DNA of 64,000 bases from TMP-24 sp041397305 (GCA_041397305.1 JAWKWX010000004.1:62001-126000); one strand, 5' to 3'; numbered from the stretch's first letter, positions 31,461 to 40,481 are shown. The notes: a model not told the origin generated them from the letters alone. A program made the numbers and translations.

Positions 31461-32612
31461 ATGACCGGCGCGGGCGGGGCGTCGGGCAGAATGCCGGGCA
31501 GGGCGCGGGGCAGGGCGTGGGGCGGGCCCGTCCGGGTGATGATCGTCGACGATTCCGCGACGCAGCGGCGCCTGCTCGCCCATCATTTCTCGACCGACGG
31601 GCGGGTGGCGCTGGTCGCAAGTGCCGCCGACTGCGACGAGGCCGCCATCCTCTTGCCCAAGGCGCGCCCCGATGTCCTCCTGCTCGATATCGAAATGCCG
31701 GGCTGCGACGGCCTGACCTTCCTTCGCCGACTGATGGGGAGCCGACCGCTGCCGGTGGTCGTCCTGTCATCCCTGGCCGCGGCGGGCAGCGCGGCGGCGG
31801 TTGAGGCCCTGGCGCTCGGCGCCATCGATTGCCTTGAAAAGGCGGCCCGGAGCTACGCGCGCGGGCCGGAGGGACTTGTCGAGCGTCTGGTCGCCGCCGC
31901 ATCCGCCGCCCCTGCGCTGGCGGCGCGGCGCCTGACCCTTGCGTGGGCGGCCGGGGAGAATGCGGGCAAGACGCCCGCAGCCGCGCAAGGGGGGCGGGAC
32001 TGGGGCCGGATCTGCCTTGTCGGATCCTCGACCGGGGGCGTGGCGGCGCTTGAAGAACTGCTCGCCGTTTTCCCCGCCGATGGCCCGGCCCTCGTCATTG
32101 CGCAGCATATGCCCCCGGCCTATGTCGAGCGGATCGCCGACCGGTTCGAGCGCCGGTTCGCGCCGCGCGTTGCGATCGCCCGGCATGGCGAGCGGATCGT
32201 GCCCGGCCAGGTCTATTTCGCGCCGGGCAAGGGCACGCATGTCGAGCTTTCGCCCCAGGCGCCTTTGACGATCGCGATCCGGTCCGCCGATGGAACGCAC
32301 GGCCACAGCCCCTCGGTCGACCGTCTGTTCGCCTCCGGTATCCGGCACGCCTCGGCTGTTGTCGCGGTGCTGCTCAGCGGCATGGGCAGGGATGGCGCGT
32401 CGGCCCTTCTGGAACTGCGGCGCCATGGCGCCCGCACCCTCGCGCAGGATGCGCGAACGAGCCTCATATACGGGATGCCCGGCGCCGCGGCCGCGATGGG
32501 CGCGGCAGAGGAACTGTTGCCGCCCGCAGAGATCGGCGCGCGCATCCTGACGCTCTGCACGGTCGGCGCAACGCCGCGCCCGGCAATCCGGCCTGACGCG
32601 ACAGAGGGCTAG
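31461..32612 (+). CDS. cheB: Chemotaxis protein-glutamate methylesterase CheB
   Basis: Removes methyl groups from receptor glutamates and deamidates glutamines. The receiver domain has MIVDDSATQRRLL and acceptor Asp76 (VLLLDIEMPGCDG); the esterase domain has the triad Ser (GSSTGGVAAL), His (AQHMPP) and Asp (GMGRDGASAL). ATG 31461, after GAGGCGGGA, lies 7 bases past the receptor stop; an ATG at 31413 would overlap the receptor gene. The first 23 residues are a Gly/Arg-rich extension. It converges on the minus-strand gene at 32609, overlapping by 4 bases. Confidence 0.92.
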   Translation: MTGAGGASGRMPGRARGRAWGGPVRVMIVDDSATQRRLLAHHFSTDGRVALVASAADCDEAAILLPKARPDVLLLDIEMPGCDGLTFLRRLMGSRPLPVVVLSSLAAAGSAAAVEALALGAIDCLEKAARSYARGPEGLVERLVAAASAAPALAARRLTLAWAAGENAGKTPAAAQGGRDWGRICLVGSSTGGVAALEELLAVFPADGPALVIAQHMPPAYVERIADRFERRFAPRVAIARHGERIVPGQVYFAPGKGTHVELSPQAPLTIAIRSADGTHGHSPSVDRLFASGIRHASAVVAVLLSGMGRDGASALLELRRHGARTLAQDARTSLIYGMPGAAAAMGAAEELLPPAEIGARILTLCTVGATPRPAIRPDATEG

Positions 32613-33055
32613 AACCAGGACACGTCACCGCTTGGTTCGGTCTGTGGCGAAGCGTCTGCGCCGGCCGCTGCCTCCGGCGCGGCCTTGGCCCCGAACAGGC
32701 GGTGCGCGAGGTCGCGCAGGATCAGCTCATCCGCGAGCGGCGGCGCGGCAATGGTGGTGGAGGGGGTCAGCTGTCCGCCAAGGGCGGCCAGCAGGCGGGA
32801 GAGATCGCCGAGGTTCTGGGTGATCCGGTCGATCGCCTGCAGACCGGCGGACGCTTCCTCCGGCGCCCTCTGGGCAATGCCCGCGACCGAGAGCGCGTTC
32901 TGCAGATCGAGCGCGAGGCCCGCAAGATGGCTGAGCTCTCCCGCGACGCGGGACGCGAGTGCGGCGACGGCAATTTCGGCATCACTCCCGCCGCCGGTAC
33001 GCCGGACGGGTTCGGGGGCGCGCGCGGCGCGCGGCGGCAGGTCGGACCCGCTCAT
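32609..33055 (-). CDS. Small helical protein of unknown function in the chemotaxis operon
   Basis: A 148-residue protein with a Pro/Arg-rich start, a long helical stretch (about 25-95: EIAVAALASRVAGELSHLAG, IDRITQNLGDLSRLLAAL), and a disordered acidic C terminus ending SGDVSWF. No receiver, CheW or phosphatase (CheZ D/E-x-x-Q-D/N) motif is certain, so it is left unnamed. It starts one base after the end of cheR and is the last gene of the minus-strand unit, so a chemotaxis role is likely. It could be an adaptor or phosphatase-like helper, but that is speculation. Confidence 0.7.
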   Translation of the reverse strand: MSGSDLPPRAARAPEPVRRTGGGSDAEIAVAALASRVAGELSHLAGLALDLQNALSVAGIAQRAPEEASAGLQAIDRITQNLGDLSRLLAALGGQLTPSTTIAAPPLADELILRDLAHRLFGAKAAPEAAAGADASPQTEPSGDVSWF

Positions 33056-33056
33056 G

Positions 33057-33914
33057 CTATCCCTCCGCGCGCATGTCGTTGCGGCTGTAGATCGTCTGGC
33101 CGATCGCGCTGAGCCGCGAGGCGGCGGGGCCGGTCAGCCGTTCGGCATGGCCGAGCAGGAGCCAGCCACCGTCGGCCATGGCTGCGGTGAAGCGCTCCAG
33201 CAGCCGTTCCCGGGCCCGCGGTTCGAAATAGATCAGCACATTGCGGCACAGGATGGCGTCGAAGCCCTGGTCCGCGCGCCAGTCGCCATGGAGGTTCGCG
33301 GTGCGGCACCGGACCAGCCGCCGCACCTCGTCCGACAATGTGAACCCGTCGGACAGAGAATGACAATGATGCCGGTGGCGGGGCGGGATCTCGGCCAGCG
33401 CGGCGGTGGGGTAGACCGCGCGGGCGGCGCGCGCGGTCTGGGTCGCGTCAAGGTCGGTTGCCAGGATCTGGAGATCGAGCCGTGCCGCGTCGGGCGCGAG
33501 ATCGAGAAGCGTGAGCGCAAGAGAATAGGCCTCCTGCCCGGCGGCGGAGCCGGCCGACCAGAACCGGAGCCTGCGACCTGCGCGCGCGTCGGCGATCAGG
33601 GGGGGAAGCAGCCGGTCGCGCATCATCCCGAAATGATGGGGCTCGCGGAAGAAATGCGAGACATGGGTCGTCAGCAGACCGAGCAGGGTCGCGCGTTCCG
33701 CCGCGCCGCCGGGCCCGCCGATGAGGCGCAGATAGTCGCGGTAGCCTGCCAGGTTGAGCCGCGCGAGGCGCCGACGCAGGCGCGCCTCGATCATCGGATG
33801 GCGCGCGGGCGGCAGAAGCAGCCCCGCCTCCTCCTCGACCCGGCGGGCGATCGCCGCAATGTAGAACCGCGTCCGGTCGGTCGCCGCGCCGCTGGTTTCG
33901 GCGCGCAGGTTCAT
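33057..33914 (-). CDS. cheR: Chemotaxis protein methyltransferase CheR
   Basis: Methylates receptor glutamates using S-adenosylmethionine. The 285-residue protein has the helical N-terminal domain, THVSHFFREPHHFGMM, the SAM-site motif LRFWSAGSAAGQEAYSLAL (usually CS-TGEEPYS), ILATDLDATQTARAARAVYP, and FDAILCRNVLIYFE. The SAM loop deviates slightly but keeps the glycine and acidic/Gln positions. It overlaps cheW by 4 bases upstream. It would oppose CheB, encoded on the facing strand. Confidence 0.92.
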   Translation of the reverse strand: MNLRAETSGAATDRTRFYIAAIARRVEEEAGLLLPPARHPMIEARLRRRLARLNLAGYRDYLRLIGGPGGAAERATLLGLLTTHVSHFFREPHHFGMMRDRLLPPLIADARAGRRLRFWSAGSAAGQEAYSLALTLLDLAPDAARLDLQILATDLDATQTARAARAVYPTAALAEIPPRHRHHCHSLSDGFTLSDEVRRLVRCRTANLHGDWRADQGFDAILCRNVLIYFEPRARERLLERFTAAMADGGWLLLGHAERLTGPAASRLSAIGQTIYSRNDMRAEG

Positions 33915-34405
33915 GCGACGCTGCCTTCCGGTGCGGGAGCGAGGCGCGCGGGATCGAGCACCCGCAGGATCGTGCCCGCCTCGACCGCCAGCGCCTTGAG
34001 GAAACCGCCGCCCGGCCCGGCGGCGCAGGCGGGGGGCGGCTCGAGCGCCAGGTCGGCGAGCCTGGTGATATCGCGCACGCGCGCCACCGCGACACCAAGC
34101 GGGCGGCCCGCGGTCTCGACCACCACGATGACCGGCCTCGCGCCCAGCACGCCGTTGCTGCTGTCTGCAGCCTCAAGCCCCAGGCGGCGGCCGAGGTCGA
34201 TGACCGGCAGGATGGTGCCGCGCAGATTGACGACGCCCAGCACCCAGTCGGGCCTGTGGGGAAGCGGCGTGGCGCGGCTGAAGCTGCGGATTTCGCGGAT
34301 CGCGCTGAGCGGCAGGATGAACTCCTCTCCCGCCGCGGACAGGCCGAGATAGTCGGTGCCGACCTCTGTTGGCGCAGCGGTCTGCGCGGGCAGGGCTTCG
34401 GTCAT
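33911..34405 (-). CDS. cheW: Chemotaxis coupling protein CheW
   Basis: Links receptors to CheA. The 164-residue protein has the twin beta-barrel CheW fold: YLGLSAAGEEFILPLSAIREI, the conserved VLGVVNLRGTILPVIDLGRRLGL, and VIVVVETAGRPLGVAVARV. It lies between cheR and cheA with 4-base overlaps on both sides, so translation is coupled. Confidence 0.93.
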   Translation of the reverse strand: MTEALPAQTAAPTEVGTDYLGLSAAGEEFILPLSAIREIRSFSRATPLPHRPDWVLGVVNLRGTILPVIDLGRRLGLEAADSSNGVLGARPVIVVVETAGRPLGVAVARVRDITRLADLALEPPPACAAGPGGGFLKALAVEAGTILRVLDPARLAPAPEGSVA

Positions 34406-36342
34406 GAGGCGCGCCTTTCGGAGGGGGATGTCTGGCCGTCGGTCGCCGCCGCGAGGCGCATGAGTTCGCCGGGGTCGAGGATGAGAGCGACGGTGCCGTC
34501 GCCAAGGATCGTTGCGGCGGCGGTGCCCGGGACCGGGCCGAGGCTCGCGCCCAGGGGTTTGACCACGATCTGATGTTGGCCCAGCAGGTCGTCGACGATA
34601 AGGCCAAGGCGCCGGTCCTCCTCGTCGGCGACGAGCACGGCGAGCGCGGCGGCGGGGCGGGCGGCGCCGAGGCCGAGAAGACCCGCAAGGTCGAAGAGCG
34701 GGGTCTGGCGCTGGCGCAGGCGGACGAGCCGCTCGCCCCGTGAGAAACGCACAAGGTCCGGCGTGCCGAGCCGGGTGGCCTCGAGCGTGGCGGCGAGCGG
34801 CAGAGCGAAGACCTGGCCACCGGCCAGGACGAGCATCGCCTCCATCACCGCGAGCGTGAGCGGCAGCGACAGGGTCAGGCGGGTGCCCTTGCCCGGCTCG
34901 GACCAGAGCGACAGGCGACCGCCGAGCGCGGTGACCGCCTTTTGCACCGCATCCATCCCGACACCGCGACCCGAAAGGGCGCCGACCGCGCGCGCCGTGG
35001 AAAAGCCCGGCCGGAACAGAAGCGCATCGGTCTCGGCGTCGGTCAGGGCCGCACCGGCATCGACCAGCCCTTGCGCGATCGCGGTGGCGCGGACGCGGGC
35101 GCGGTCGATCCCGGCGCCGTCGTCGGCCAGGTCGATGATCACCCGCCCCGATCTGTGGGCGGCCGCCAGCGTGATCCGCCCTTGCGGGGCTTTGCCAGCC
35201 GCCAGCCGCTGCGCGGGGGCTTCCAGCCCGTGATCGACCGCATTGCGGATCATGTGGGTGAGGGGTTCCACCAACCGCTCGGCGATGGACCGGTCGATTT
35301 CCGTCGCCTCGCCGCGGATATCCAGAAGTGTTGCCTTGCCTGCGCGCGCCGCCGCCTCGCGCAGGATGCGCGCCATGCGCTGGAAGAGCGGCTTGACGGG
35401 TTGGGTGCGCAGCGCAAGGACCGAGTCCTGCAGATCGCGCCCTAGCGTCTGCACCTCCGCCAGCGCGGCGGCGGCGGAACGGCGATCAAGGCCCATGTCC
35501 TTGAGGCGGCGCGCAAGGATCGCTTCCGCGATCGCCAACTCGCCGACGAGGTTCATCAGCCGGTCGAACCGGTCAAGATCGACACGCACCGTCGGGCGGT
35601 CGGCCGGGTCGGTTCGCGCCTGCGGTTCCTTGTCTGGCTGCTTGTCCTCGGCCGGTGCGGCATCCGCTTGCACCGATGCCGCCGGGGATGCAGGCGTCCG
35701 GTCGAACTGCAGGTCACAGATATCCTCGACGAATTCGAACGTCTCGCGGATCGCGTGCTCGTCGGCCGAACCGGCAAGATCGACGGTCCAGGACAGGTAG
35801 CCGCCCTGCGGGTCCATCGCCGCGAGCGATGGCAAGAGGCTGGTGTCGCAGGCGACCGACGCCTCGCCGAGGTCGGTGAGCGCGTTGATCAGGTGAAGCG
35901 GCTCGTTCCCCGACTGATAGAGCGCCGCGGCGGGCCGGAAGAGGATGCGCCAGTTGCCCGAAGCCGCCGGTCCGGCAGGTTCATGGTCCGCTGAACCGCT
36001 GTCCGGCCCGGCGGTCCGCGCCGCCTCGACCGCCCGCGCCAGATCGTCGGCGCGCCGCTGCAGGTCGGCGACGGCGGTCGCGCTTGGCCCCTCGCCAGCA
36101 GTGCGGAGGCGGTCGAGCCGACTTTCGAAACCATGCGCAGTGTCGGCCAGCGCGTCATAGGACAGCGAGGCGGCGCCCCCCTTGATCGTATGGACGGCGC
36201 GGAAAGCGGCATGGATCGCCTCCGATCCGGGCCGGGTGATGGCCGGGTCGGCGAGTGCATCGTCGAGCCGCCCGAGCAGATCCTCGCATTCGGCGAAGAA
36301 ACCGGTTCTGATTTCGGCAAGCGGATCGTCGGGGGCGGTCAT
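34402..36342 (-). CDS. cheA: Chemotaxis histidine kinase CheA
   Basis: A 646-residue kinase that phosphorylates CheY and CheB. The P1 domain holds His51 in RAVHTIKGGAASLSYDALA. An intermediate region (about 130-205) may be a P2-type docking domain. P3 follows near 240-300 (FDRLMNLVGELAIAEAIL), then the ATPase P4 with LTHMIRNAVDHGLE (N-box), DDGAGID (G1) and ALSGRGVGMDAV (G2), and P5 (CheW-like, about 490-620). Domain order is canonical. It is preceded by cheY with a 10-base gap. Confidence 0.94.
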   Translation of the reverse strand: MTAPDDPLAEIRTGFFAECEDLLGRLDDALADPAITRPGSEAIHAAFRAVHTIKGGAASLSYDALADTAHGFESRLDRLRTAGEGPSATAVADLQRRADDLARAVEAARTAGPDSGSADHEPAGPAASGNWRILFRPAAALYQSGNEPLHLINALTDLGEASVACDTSLLPSLAAMDPQGGYLSWTVDLAGSADEHAIRETFEFVEDICDLQFDRTPASPAASVQADAAPAEDKQPDKEPQARTDPADRPTVRVDLDRFDRLMNLVGELAIAEAILARRLKDMGLDRRSAAAALAEVQTLGRDLQDSVLALRTQPVKPLFQRMARILREAAARAGKATLLDIRGEATEIDRSIAERLVEPLTHMIRNAVDHGLEAPAQRLAAGKAPQGRITLAAAHRSGRVIIDLADDGAGIDRARVRATAIAQGLVDAGAALTDAETDALLFRPGFSTARAVGALSGRGVGMDAVQKAVTALGGRLSLWSEPGKGTRLTLSLPLTLAVMEAMLVLAGGQVFALPLAATLEATRLGTPDLVRFSRGERLVRLRQRQTPLFDLAGLLGLGAARPAAALAVLVADEEDRRLGLIVDDLLGQHQIVVKPLGASLGPVPGTAAATILGDGTVALILDPGELMRLAAATDGQTSPSERRAS

Positions 36343-36352
36343 CGCGCGCGCC

Positions 36353-36721
36353 TCAGCCCGCGATCATCTGCAGGGCGCGCACGAGCTTGTCGGCCTCGAA
36401 CGGCTTCACGATCCAGCCGGTGGCGCCTGCCGCGCGCGCCCGCGCCTTCAGTTCCGGCGCGCTTTCGGTGGTCAGCACGAGGATCGGCGTGGCGCGGTAG
36501 CGGTCCTGCCGCCTGACCGCCTCGATCAGCCCGAACCCGTCGAGGCGCGGCATGTTGATGTCCGAGATGATCGCATCCGGTGCGACCTCCGCCAGCCGGT
36601 CGAGCGCTTCCTGCCCGTCCTCGGCCAGCGTGACCTGATAGCCCGCGCGGGTCAGCGCATGCTGCAGAAGGTCGCGGATCGTTCGGCTGTCGTCGACGGC
36701 AAGCACCCGTATGGCCATCAT
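36353..36721 (-). CDS. cheY: Single-domain response regulator CheY
   Basis: A 122-residue receiver domain with the acidic pocket (LAVDDSRTIR), phosphoacceptor Asp54 (AIISDINMPRLDG), the conserved Thr (ILVLTTES) and Lys (IVKPFEADKL). It receives phosphate from CheA and signals to the flagellar switch. Position directly before cheA supports CheY over a generic regulator. It overlaps the STAS gene by 4 bases. Confidence 0.92.
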   Translation of the reverse strand: MMAIRVLAVDDSRTIRDLLQHALTRAGYQVTLAEDGQEALDRLAEVAPDAIISDINMPRLDGFGLIEAVRRQDRYRATPILVLTTESAPELKARARAAGATGWIVKPFEADKLVRALQMIAG

Positions 36722-37050
36722 GCATCCCCTTCGAGCGCGGACAGGGGCAGGGCGAAACTGGCAAGCGCAGCATCGAAAGCCGCCGACCGCGGCGCGATGC
36801 GCAAGGGGCGGCCGTCGTCCCGCCAGGCCGCTGCCGCCGCGAGCAGGATCTGCAGGCAGAGGCCACCGAGAAGGGCAACCTCGCCTGCATCCACCCGCAC
36901 CGCCTTTCCCCGCAGGGCGAGGAAGCGCGCGCGCAGGGGCCCCGCCGCCGTCAGGTCGAGCCTGCGGTCGAGCGTGACCGGCGCGGCCCCGCCAGCTTCC
37001 CCGCCAGATTCCCCGCCAGCTTCCCGGTCAGTCCGATTGTCCTTGCGCAT
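36718..37050 (-). CDS. STAS-domain protein heading the chemotaxis operon
   Basis: A roughly 110-residue protein: a Gly/Glu/Ala-rich N-terminal linker followed by a STAS fold (VTLDRRLDLTAAGPLRARFLALRG, VRVDAGEVALLGGLCLQILLAAA). In antagonists such as SpoIIAA a Ser in the DxS loop is phosphorylated; here the segment reads AGEVALLGG and that Ser is absent. ATG 37050 is used, with AAAGGA about 10 bases upstream; ATG 37077 would add nine residues. STAS proteins occur in several alphaproteobacterial che operons, but the role is not settled. Confidence 0.78.
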   Translation of the reverse strand: MRKDNRTDREAGGESGGEAGGAAPVTLDRRLDLTAAGPLRARFLALRGKAVRVDAGEVALLGGLCLQILLAAAAAWRDDGRPLRIAPRSAAFDAALASFALPLSALEGDA

Positions 37051-37122
37051 GGTGCATTCGTCCTTTGCCCAGGGCATCAGGACTAAGGCCGCGCGGTTAA
37101 GAATGGCTTGACAGGGAAAGGT

Positions 37123-38094
37123 TCAGTCCGCGATCCGGCGGCCGATGTGATCGGCGCAGCCTTCAAGGGCGGCATAATCATCCTCGACCACATGGACGGC
37201 GAACTCGCCCATGAAGTCCGAAAAGCGCCCCTTGTCGCGGAATGTATCCGTGAAACCGTGGTCGGCGAGATAGGGCGCGAAGGCGCGCGCGACCCCGCCG
37301 ACCAGATAGATGCCGCCGAAGGGCAGATGGTCGAGCGCCAGGTCGCTTGCCACCCGGCCCAGAAGCGTGACGAAATGCCGACAGGTTGCGTCAGCTGCCG
37401 CGTCGCTGCGCTGGCCTATCCGCTTCATGATCTCTGCGGCCGATATTTCCTTGCCTGCGGCGTGGAAGCTGTACAGCCGTTCAAGCCCGCGGCCCGACAG
37501 GACATCCTCGACGCCCGCGAACCCGTGCGCCTTTTCGACATGCCCGGCGAGGCGCAGATCCTCCTCGGTGCGGAGCGGCAGGGTCGCATGGCCGCTTTCG
37601 GCCGCCGCGACGAACAGGCCACCTTCGATCCGGTGGACAGGCGCTGCGTTGAAGCCGGTGCCGACGCCGATCACCAGCCGCGCGCCGCTGCGCGGGGCGG
37701 GTGGCGGGGGGATGACCGTGCGCAGGCTGTCGCCCGCGAGCCGGTCGAGCGCATGGCCCTGCGCCTGCAGGTCGTTGAGGATGGCAACGATCCGGGCGCC
37801 GGTGGCATCGGCCACGTCGGCACTGGTGATCCGCCAGGAGAGATTGGTCATCTCGGCGACGCCGTCCTGAACCGGCCCCGCGACCGCGATGCAGGCGCCG
37901 GAGCAGGACGGGGCGCCAAGCGCGTTCAGATATTCCGTCAGGATCGCGGGCAGGCCTGCACTCGATGCATTCGCATAGCGACGGATCGTGTCGCGCGCCA
38001 CCCGGCCGTCATGGGCAAGCGCCACGCGCGTATTGGTGCCGCCGATGTCGGCAAGAACGAGCGTCGCGCTTGGTGGCGAAGAGGCTGGGGTCAT
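37123..38094 (-). CDS. glk: Glucokinase
   Basis: Phosphorylates glucose to glucose 6-phosphate with ATP. The 323-residue protein has VLADIGGTNTRVALA (ATP phosphate loop), CIAVAGPVQDG, MTNLSWRITSAD, AILNDLQAQG with the catalytic Asp, and VIGVGTGFNAAPV, and matches the bacterial Glk family rather than ROK. ATG 38094 begins just before the conserved core. It is the last gene after aglR and the GH1 gene on the minus strand, so glucose released by AglA and the beta-glucosidase can be trapped at once. Confidence 0.93.
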   Translation of the reverse strand: MTPASSPPSATLVLADIGGTNTRVALAHDGRVARDTIRRYANASSAGLPAILTEYLNALGAPSCSGACIAVAGPVQDGVAEMTNLSWRITSADVADATGARIVAILNDLQAQGHALDRLAGDSLRTVIPPPPAPRSGARLVIGVGTGFNAAPVHRIEGGLFVAAAESGHATLPLRTEEDLRLAGHVEKAHGFAGVEDVLSGRGLERLYSFHAAGKEISAAEIMKRIGQRSDAAADATCRHFVTLLGRVASDLALDHLPFGGIYLVGGVARAFAPYLADHGFTDTFRDKGRFSDFMGEFAVHVVEDDYAALEGCADHIGRRIAD

Positions 38095-38102
38095 CGTGCG
38101 GA

Positions 38103-39437
38103 TCAGGTTCCGGAAAGAAGCAGGCGCTGGAAGGCCTGATAGGACCATTTCGGGGTCCGCTTCAAGCTTTCAAAATCGACATGGACAAGGCCGAAGCGTT
38201 TCTCGTAGCCAAGCGCCCATTCGTAATTGTCCATGAGCGACCAGTAGAAATAGCCCTTCAGCGGGACGCCTGCGGCGATTGCGCGCCGACAGGCGGCGAG
38301 ATGGGCATCGACATAGGCGATGCGCCCCCGATCGGCGACGATGCCATTGTGAATAGGGTCGTCGGCGCTCATGCCGTTTTCGGTGACATGGAGCGGCAGG
38401 CCGGGGAAGAGATGGGCGAGTTTTGTCAACCGTTCGGTCAGGCCGTCTGGATGAATCTCCCAGCCCATCGTGGTCTTCGGCAGCGGGCCTTCGACCTCGC
38501 GCGACGCAGGCCAGGGCGTGTCGGGCGCGACCGCCTTCAACGCGCGGCGATAGTAATTCACGCCCAGCCAGTCGAGCGGCGCGGAGATGGCGTCGAGGTC
38601 GGCCTGCCAGCCTTCCGGCAGCCAGCGCCCGAGACCTTCAAGCGCCTCGGCCGGGTAGCGGCCAAGCGCCAGCGCCTCGGCGAACCAGCGGTTGAAAAGC
38701 GCCTCTTCGGTCGCAGCCGCGCCCTCGTCGGCAGGGGTGGCGGGTTCGATATGTTCGAAATTGAGGACGATGCCGAGGCCCTCTGCGCCTTCGGCGCGCA
38801 GCGCCGCGAGCGCACGGGCATGCGCGGCGAGCGTGAAATGCATCGCCCGCGCAGCGGCGGATATGTCGCGCAAGCCGGGCGCATGCAGACCGAGGAAATG
38901 CGACAGCCAGGCCACGCACCAGGGTTCGTTCAGCGTGGCGATGCTGGCGAGACGGTCGCCGAACCGGCGCTGCACGGTCAGCGCGTAATCGGCGAACCAG
39001 CCGGTGATGTCGCGGTTCGTCCAGCCGCCGCGATGGGCCAGAGCCGCGGGCAGATCCCAGTGGTAGAGCGTAAGGAACGGTTTCAGGCCGCGCGCGCACA
39101 TGCCGTCGATCAGCCGGTCATAGAAGGAAAGCGCGTCGGGGTTCGGCGCGCCCGTCCCCCCGGGCAGGAGCCGCGCCCAGTTGATCGAGAAGCGGTAGGC
39201 ATCGAATCCGGCGCCCGCGACCAGATCGAGGTCGTCCGCCCAGCGGTGGTAATGGTCGCAGGCCCGCGCCGCCGTCTCGCCCCGGACCACAGTGCCGGGC
39301 GTCAGCGCGAACGTATCCCAGTGCGAGGCGCCAGCCCCGCCGAAGGCCGTGCCTTCGATCTGGGTGGCCGAGGTCGCGGCGCCGAAGAGAAACCCTTCGG
39401 GAAAATCGGCCCGCCGGTGCGAAAGGCCGGGGGTCAT
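38103..39437 (-). CDS. GH1 beta-glucosidase
   Basis: A 444-residue retaining glycosidase. The acid/base Glu171 is in TLNEPWC and the nucleophile Glu353 in HVTENGMS; FLFGAATSATQIEG is the family N terminus and HWDLPAAL lies near residue 115. No signal peptide is seen, so hydrolysis is probably cytoplasmic. Substrate range in GH1 is broad (beta-glucosides, beta-galactosides). Its start overlaps aglR by 4 bases and glk follows 8 bases after its stop, tying it to sugar catabolism under the same regulator. Confidence 0.92.
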   Translation of the reverse strand: MTPGLSHRRADFPEGFLFGAATSATQIEGTAFGGAGASHWDTFALTPGTVVRGETAARACDHYHRWADDLDLVAGAGFDAYRFSINWARLLPGGTGAPNPDALSFYDRLIDGMCARGLKPFLTLYHWDLPAALAHRGGWTNRDITGWFADYALTVQRRFGDRLASIATLNEPWCVAWLSHFLGLHAPGLRDISAAARAMHFTLAAHARALAALRAEGAEGLGIVLNFEHIEPATPADEGAAATEEALFNRWFAEALALGRYPAEALEGLGRWLPEGWQADLDAISAPLDWLGVNYYRRALKAVAPDTPWPASREVEGPLPKTTMGWEIHPDGLTERLTKLAHLFPGLPLHVTENGMSADDPIHNGIVADRGRIAYVDAHLAACRRAIAAGVPLKGYFYWSLMDNYEWALGYEKRFGLVHVDFESLKRTPKWSYQAFQRLLLSGT

Positions 39438-40462
39438 GTCCGGGGCGCCGGGCCGGTCGACGCGCCGACGATCAGCGCCGCCTCCAGAAGCCGGGTCTGC
39501 GGCGTCTGGTCGGGGTCGGCGATCAGGTCCAGGAGCATTGCCGCCGCCTGCCGCCCGGCCTCGCGCACCGAGGAACGGGTGGCGGTGAAGATCGGCACAT
39601 CCTCGCCGTTGCGGAAATAGCTCAGCTCGTCGTCATGGGTGACGATCGAGATGTCGCGGCCGAGTTTCAGGCCGTGCTCCTCGATGGCGCGGCGGGCGCC
39701 GATGGCGGATATGTAGGAGGAGGTGAGAAGGGCGGTCGGCGGTGCGGCGAGGCCCAGCAGGCGGCGGGTCGCCCGATAGCCGTTGGCCTCGGTCATCTCC
39801 TCCGACAGCATCAGCGCGGGATCGGGCGCCAGCCCGTGCGTGGCGAGCGCCGCCTCATAGCCCCGGCGCCGCCGGTAGGCGAAATCCATGGCCTCCAGCC
39901 CGTTGATCAGGGCGATCCGGCGGTGACCGAGGTCGAGAAGGAAGGACGTTGCGCGTTCGAAGGCGCGGCGGTTGTTCACGTCAAGCCAGGAGTAGGGCAG
40001 CGTCGCCTCGGACGCGCGGCCATGAACGACGAAGGGCAGGCCGATCTCGTGCAGCAGGGCGATGCGGCTGTCGGTGACCTTGGGGCCATGGACGATGATC
40101 CCGTCCACCGTGCCCTTGGCCCGCAGTTTGCGATAAGCGTCGGCCTCGTCGGCATCGGAGACAACGGTCAGCACCATGTCATAATCGGCGCCGGAATAGG
40201 TCTCTCCGGCGCCCGCGATGAAATCGGCGAAGACCGGATTGACGATCTCGTGCTTGGACGACACCGGGATGACATGGCCGATCGCCATGGCCCGGCCGGT
40301 CGCCAGCCCGCGCGCCCGCATGTTCGGCCGGTAGTTGTAGTGCCGTGCGGCCGCCTGCACCTTGGCACGCGTCGCTTCGCTGACCTCGGGAAATCCGTTC
40401 AAGGCACGGCTGACCGTCGTCTGCGACAGTCCGAGCCTTTCCGAAAGTTCCTTGAGGTTCAT
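39434..40462 (-). CDS. aglR: LacI-family repressor, probable alpha-glucoside regulator AglR
   Basis: A 342-residue regulator with an N-terminal helix-turn-helix (LKELSERLGLSQTTVSRALNGFPEVSEATRAKV) and a sugar-binding domain of periplasmic-binding type (about 60-335). It is divergent from aglEFGAK, and the intervening region contains two AAAGCGCTTT palindromes, one 9 bases upstream of its own start codon and one 57 bases before aglE. This supports repression of both directions, released by imported sugar. Name follows the rhizobial agl system. Confidence 0.88.
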   Translation of the reverse strand: MNLKELSERLGLSQTTVSRALNGFPEVSEATRAKVQAAARHYNYRPNMRARGLATGRAMAIGHVIPVSSKHEIVNPVFADFIAGAGETYSGADYDMVLTVVSDADEADAYRKLRAKGTVDGIIVHGPKVTDSRIALLHEIGLPFVVHGRASEATLPYSWLDVNNRRAFERATSFLLDLGHRRIALINGLEAMDFAYRRRRGYEAALATHGLAPDPALMLSEEMTEANGYRATRRLLGLAAPPTALLTSSYISAIGARRAIEEHGLKLGRDISIVTHDDELSYFRNGEDVPIFTATRSSVREAGRQAAAMLLDLIADPDQTPQTRLLEAALIVGASTGPAPRT

Positions 40463-40471
40463 GGCGTTTCC

Positions 40472-40481
40472 AAAGCGCTTT
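40472..40481. promoter_or_regulatory. aglR-proximal LacI-type operator
   Basis: AAAGCGCTTT within the longer CCAAAGCGCTTTAG. It starts 10 bases from the aglR start codon, well placed for autorepression. It matches the second site at 40603-40612. Confidence 0.72.
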
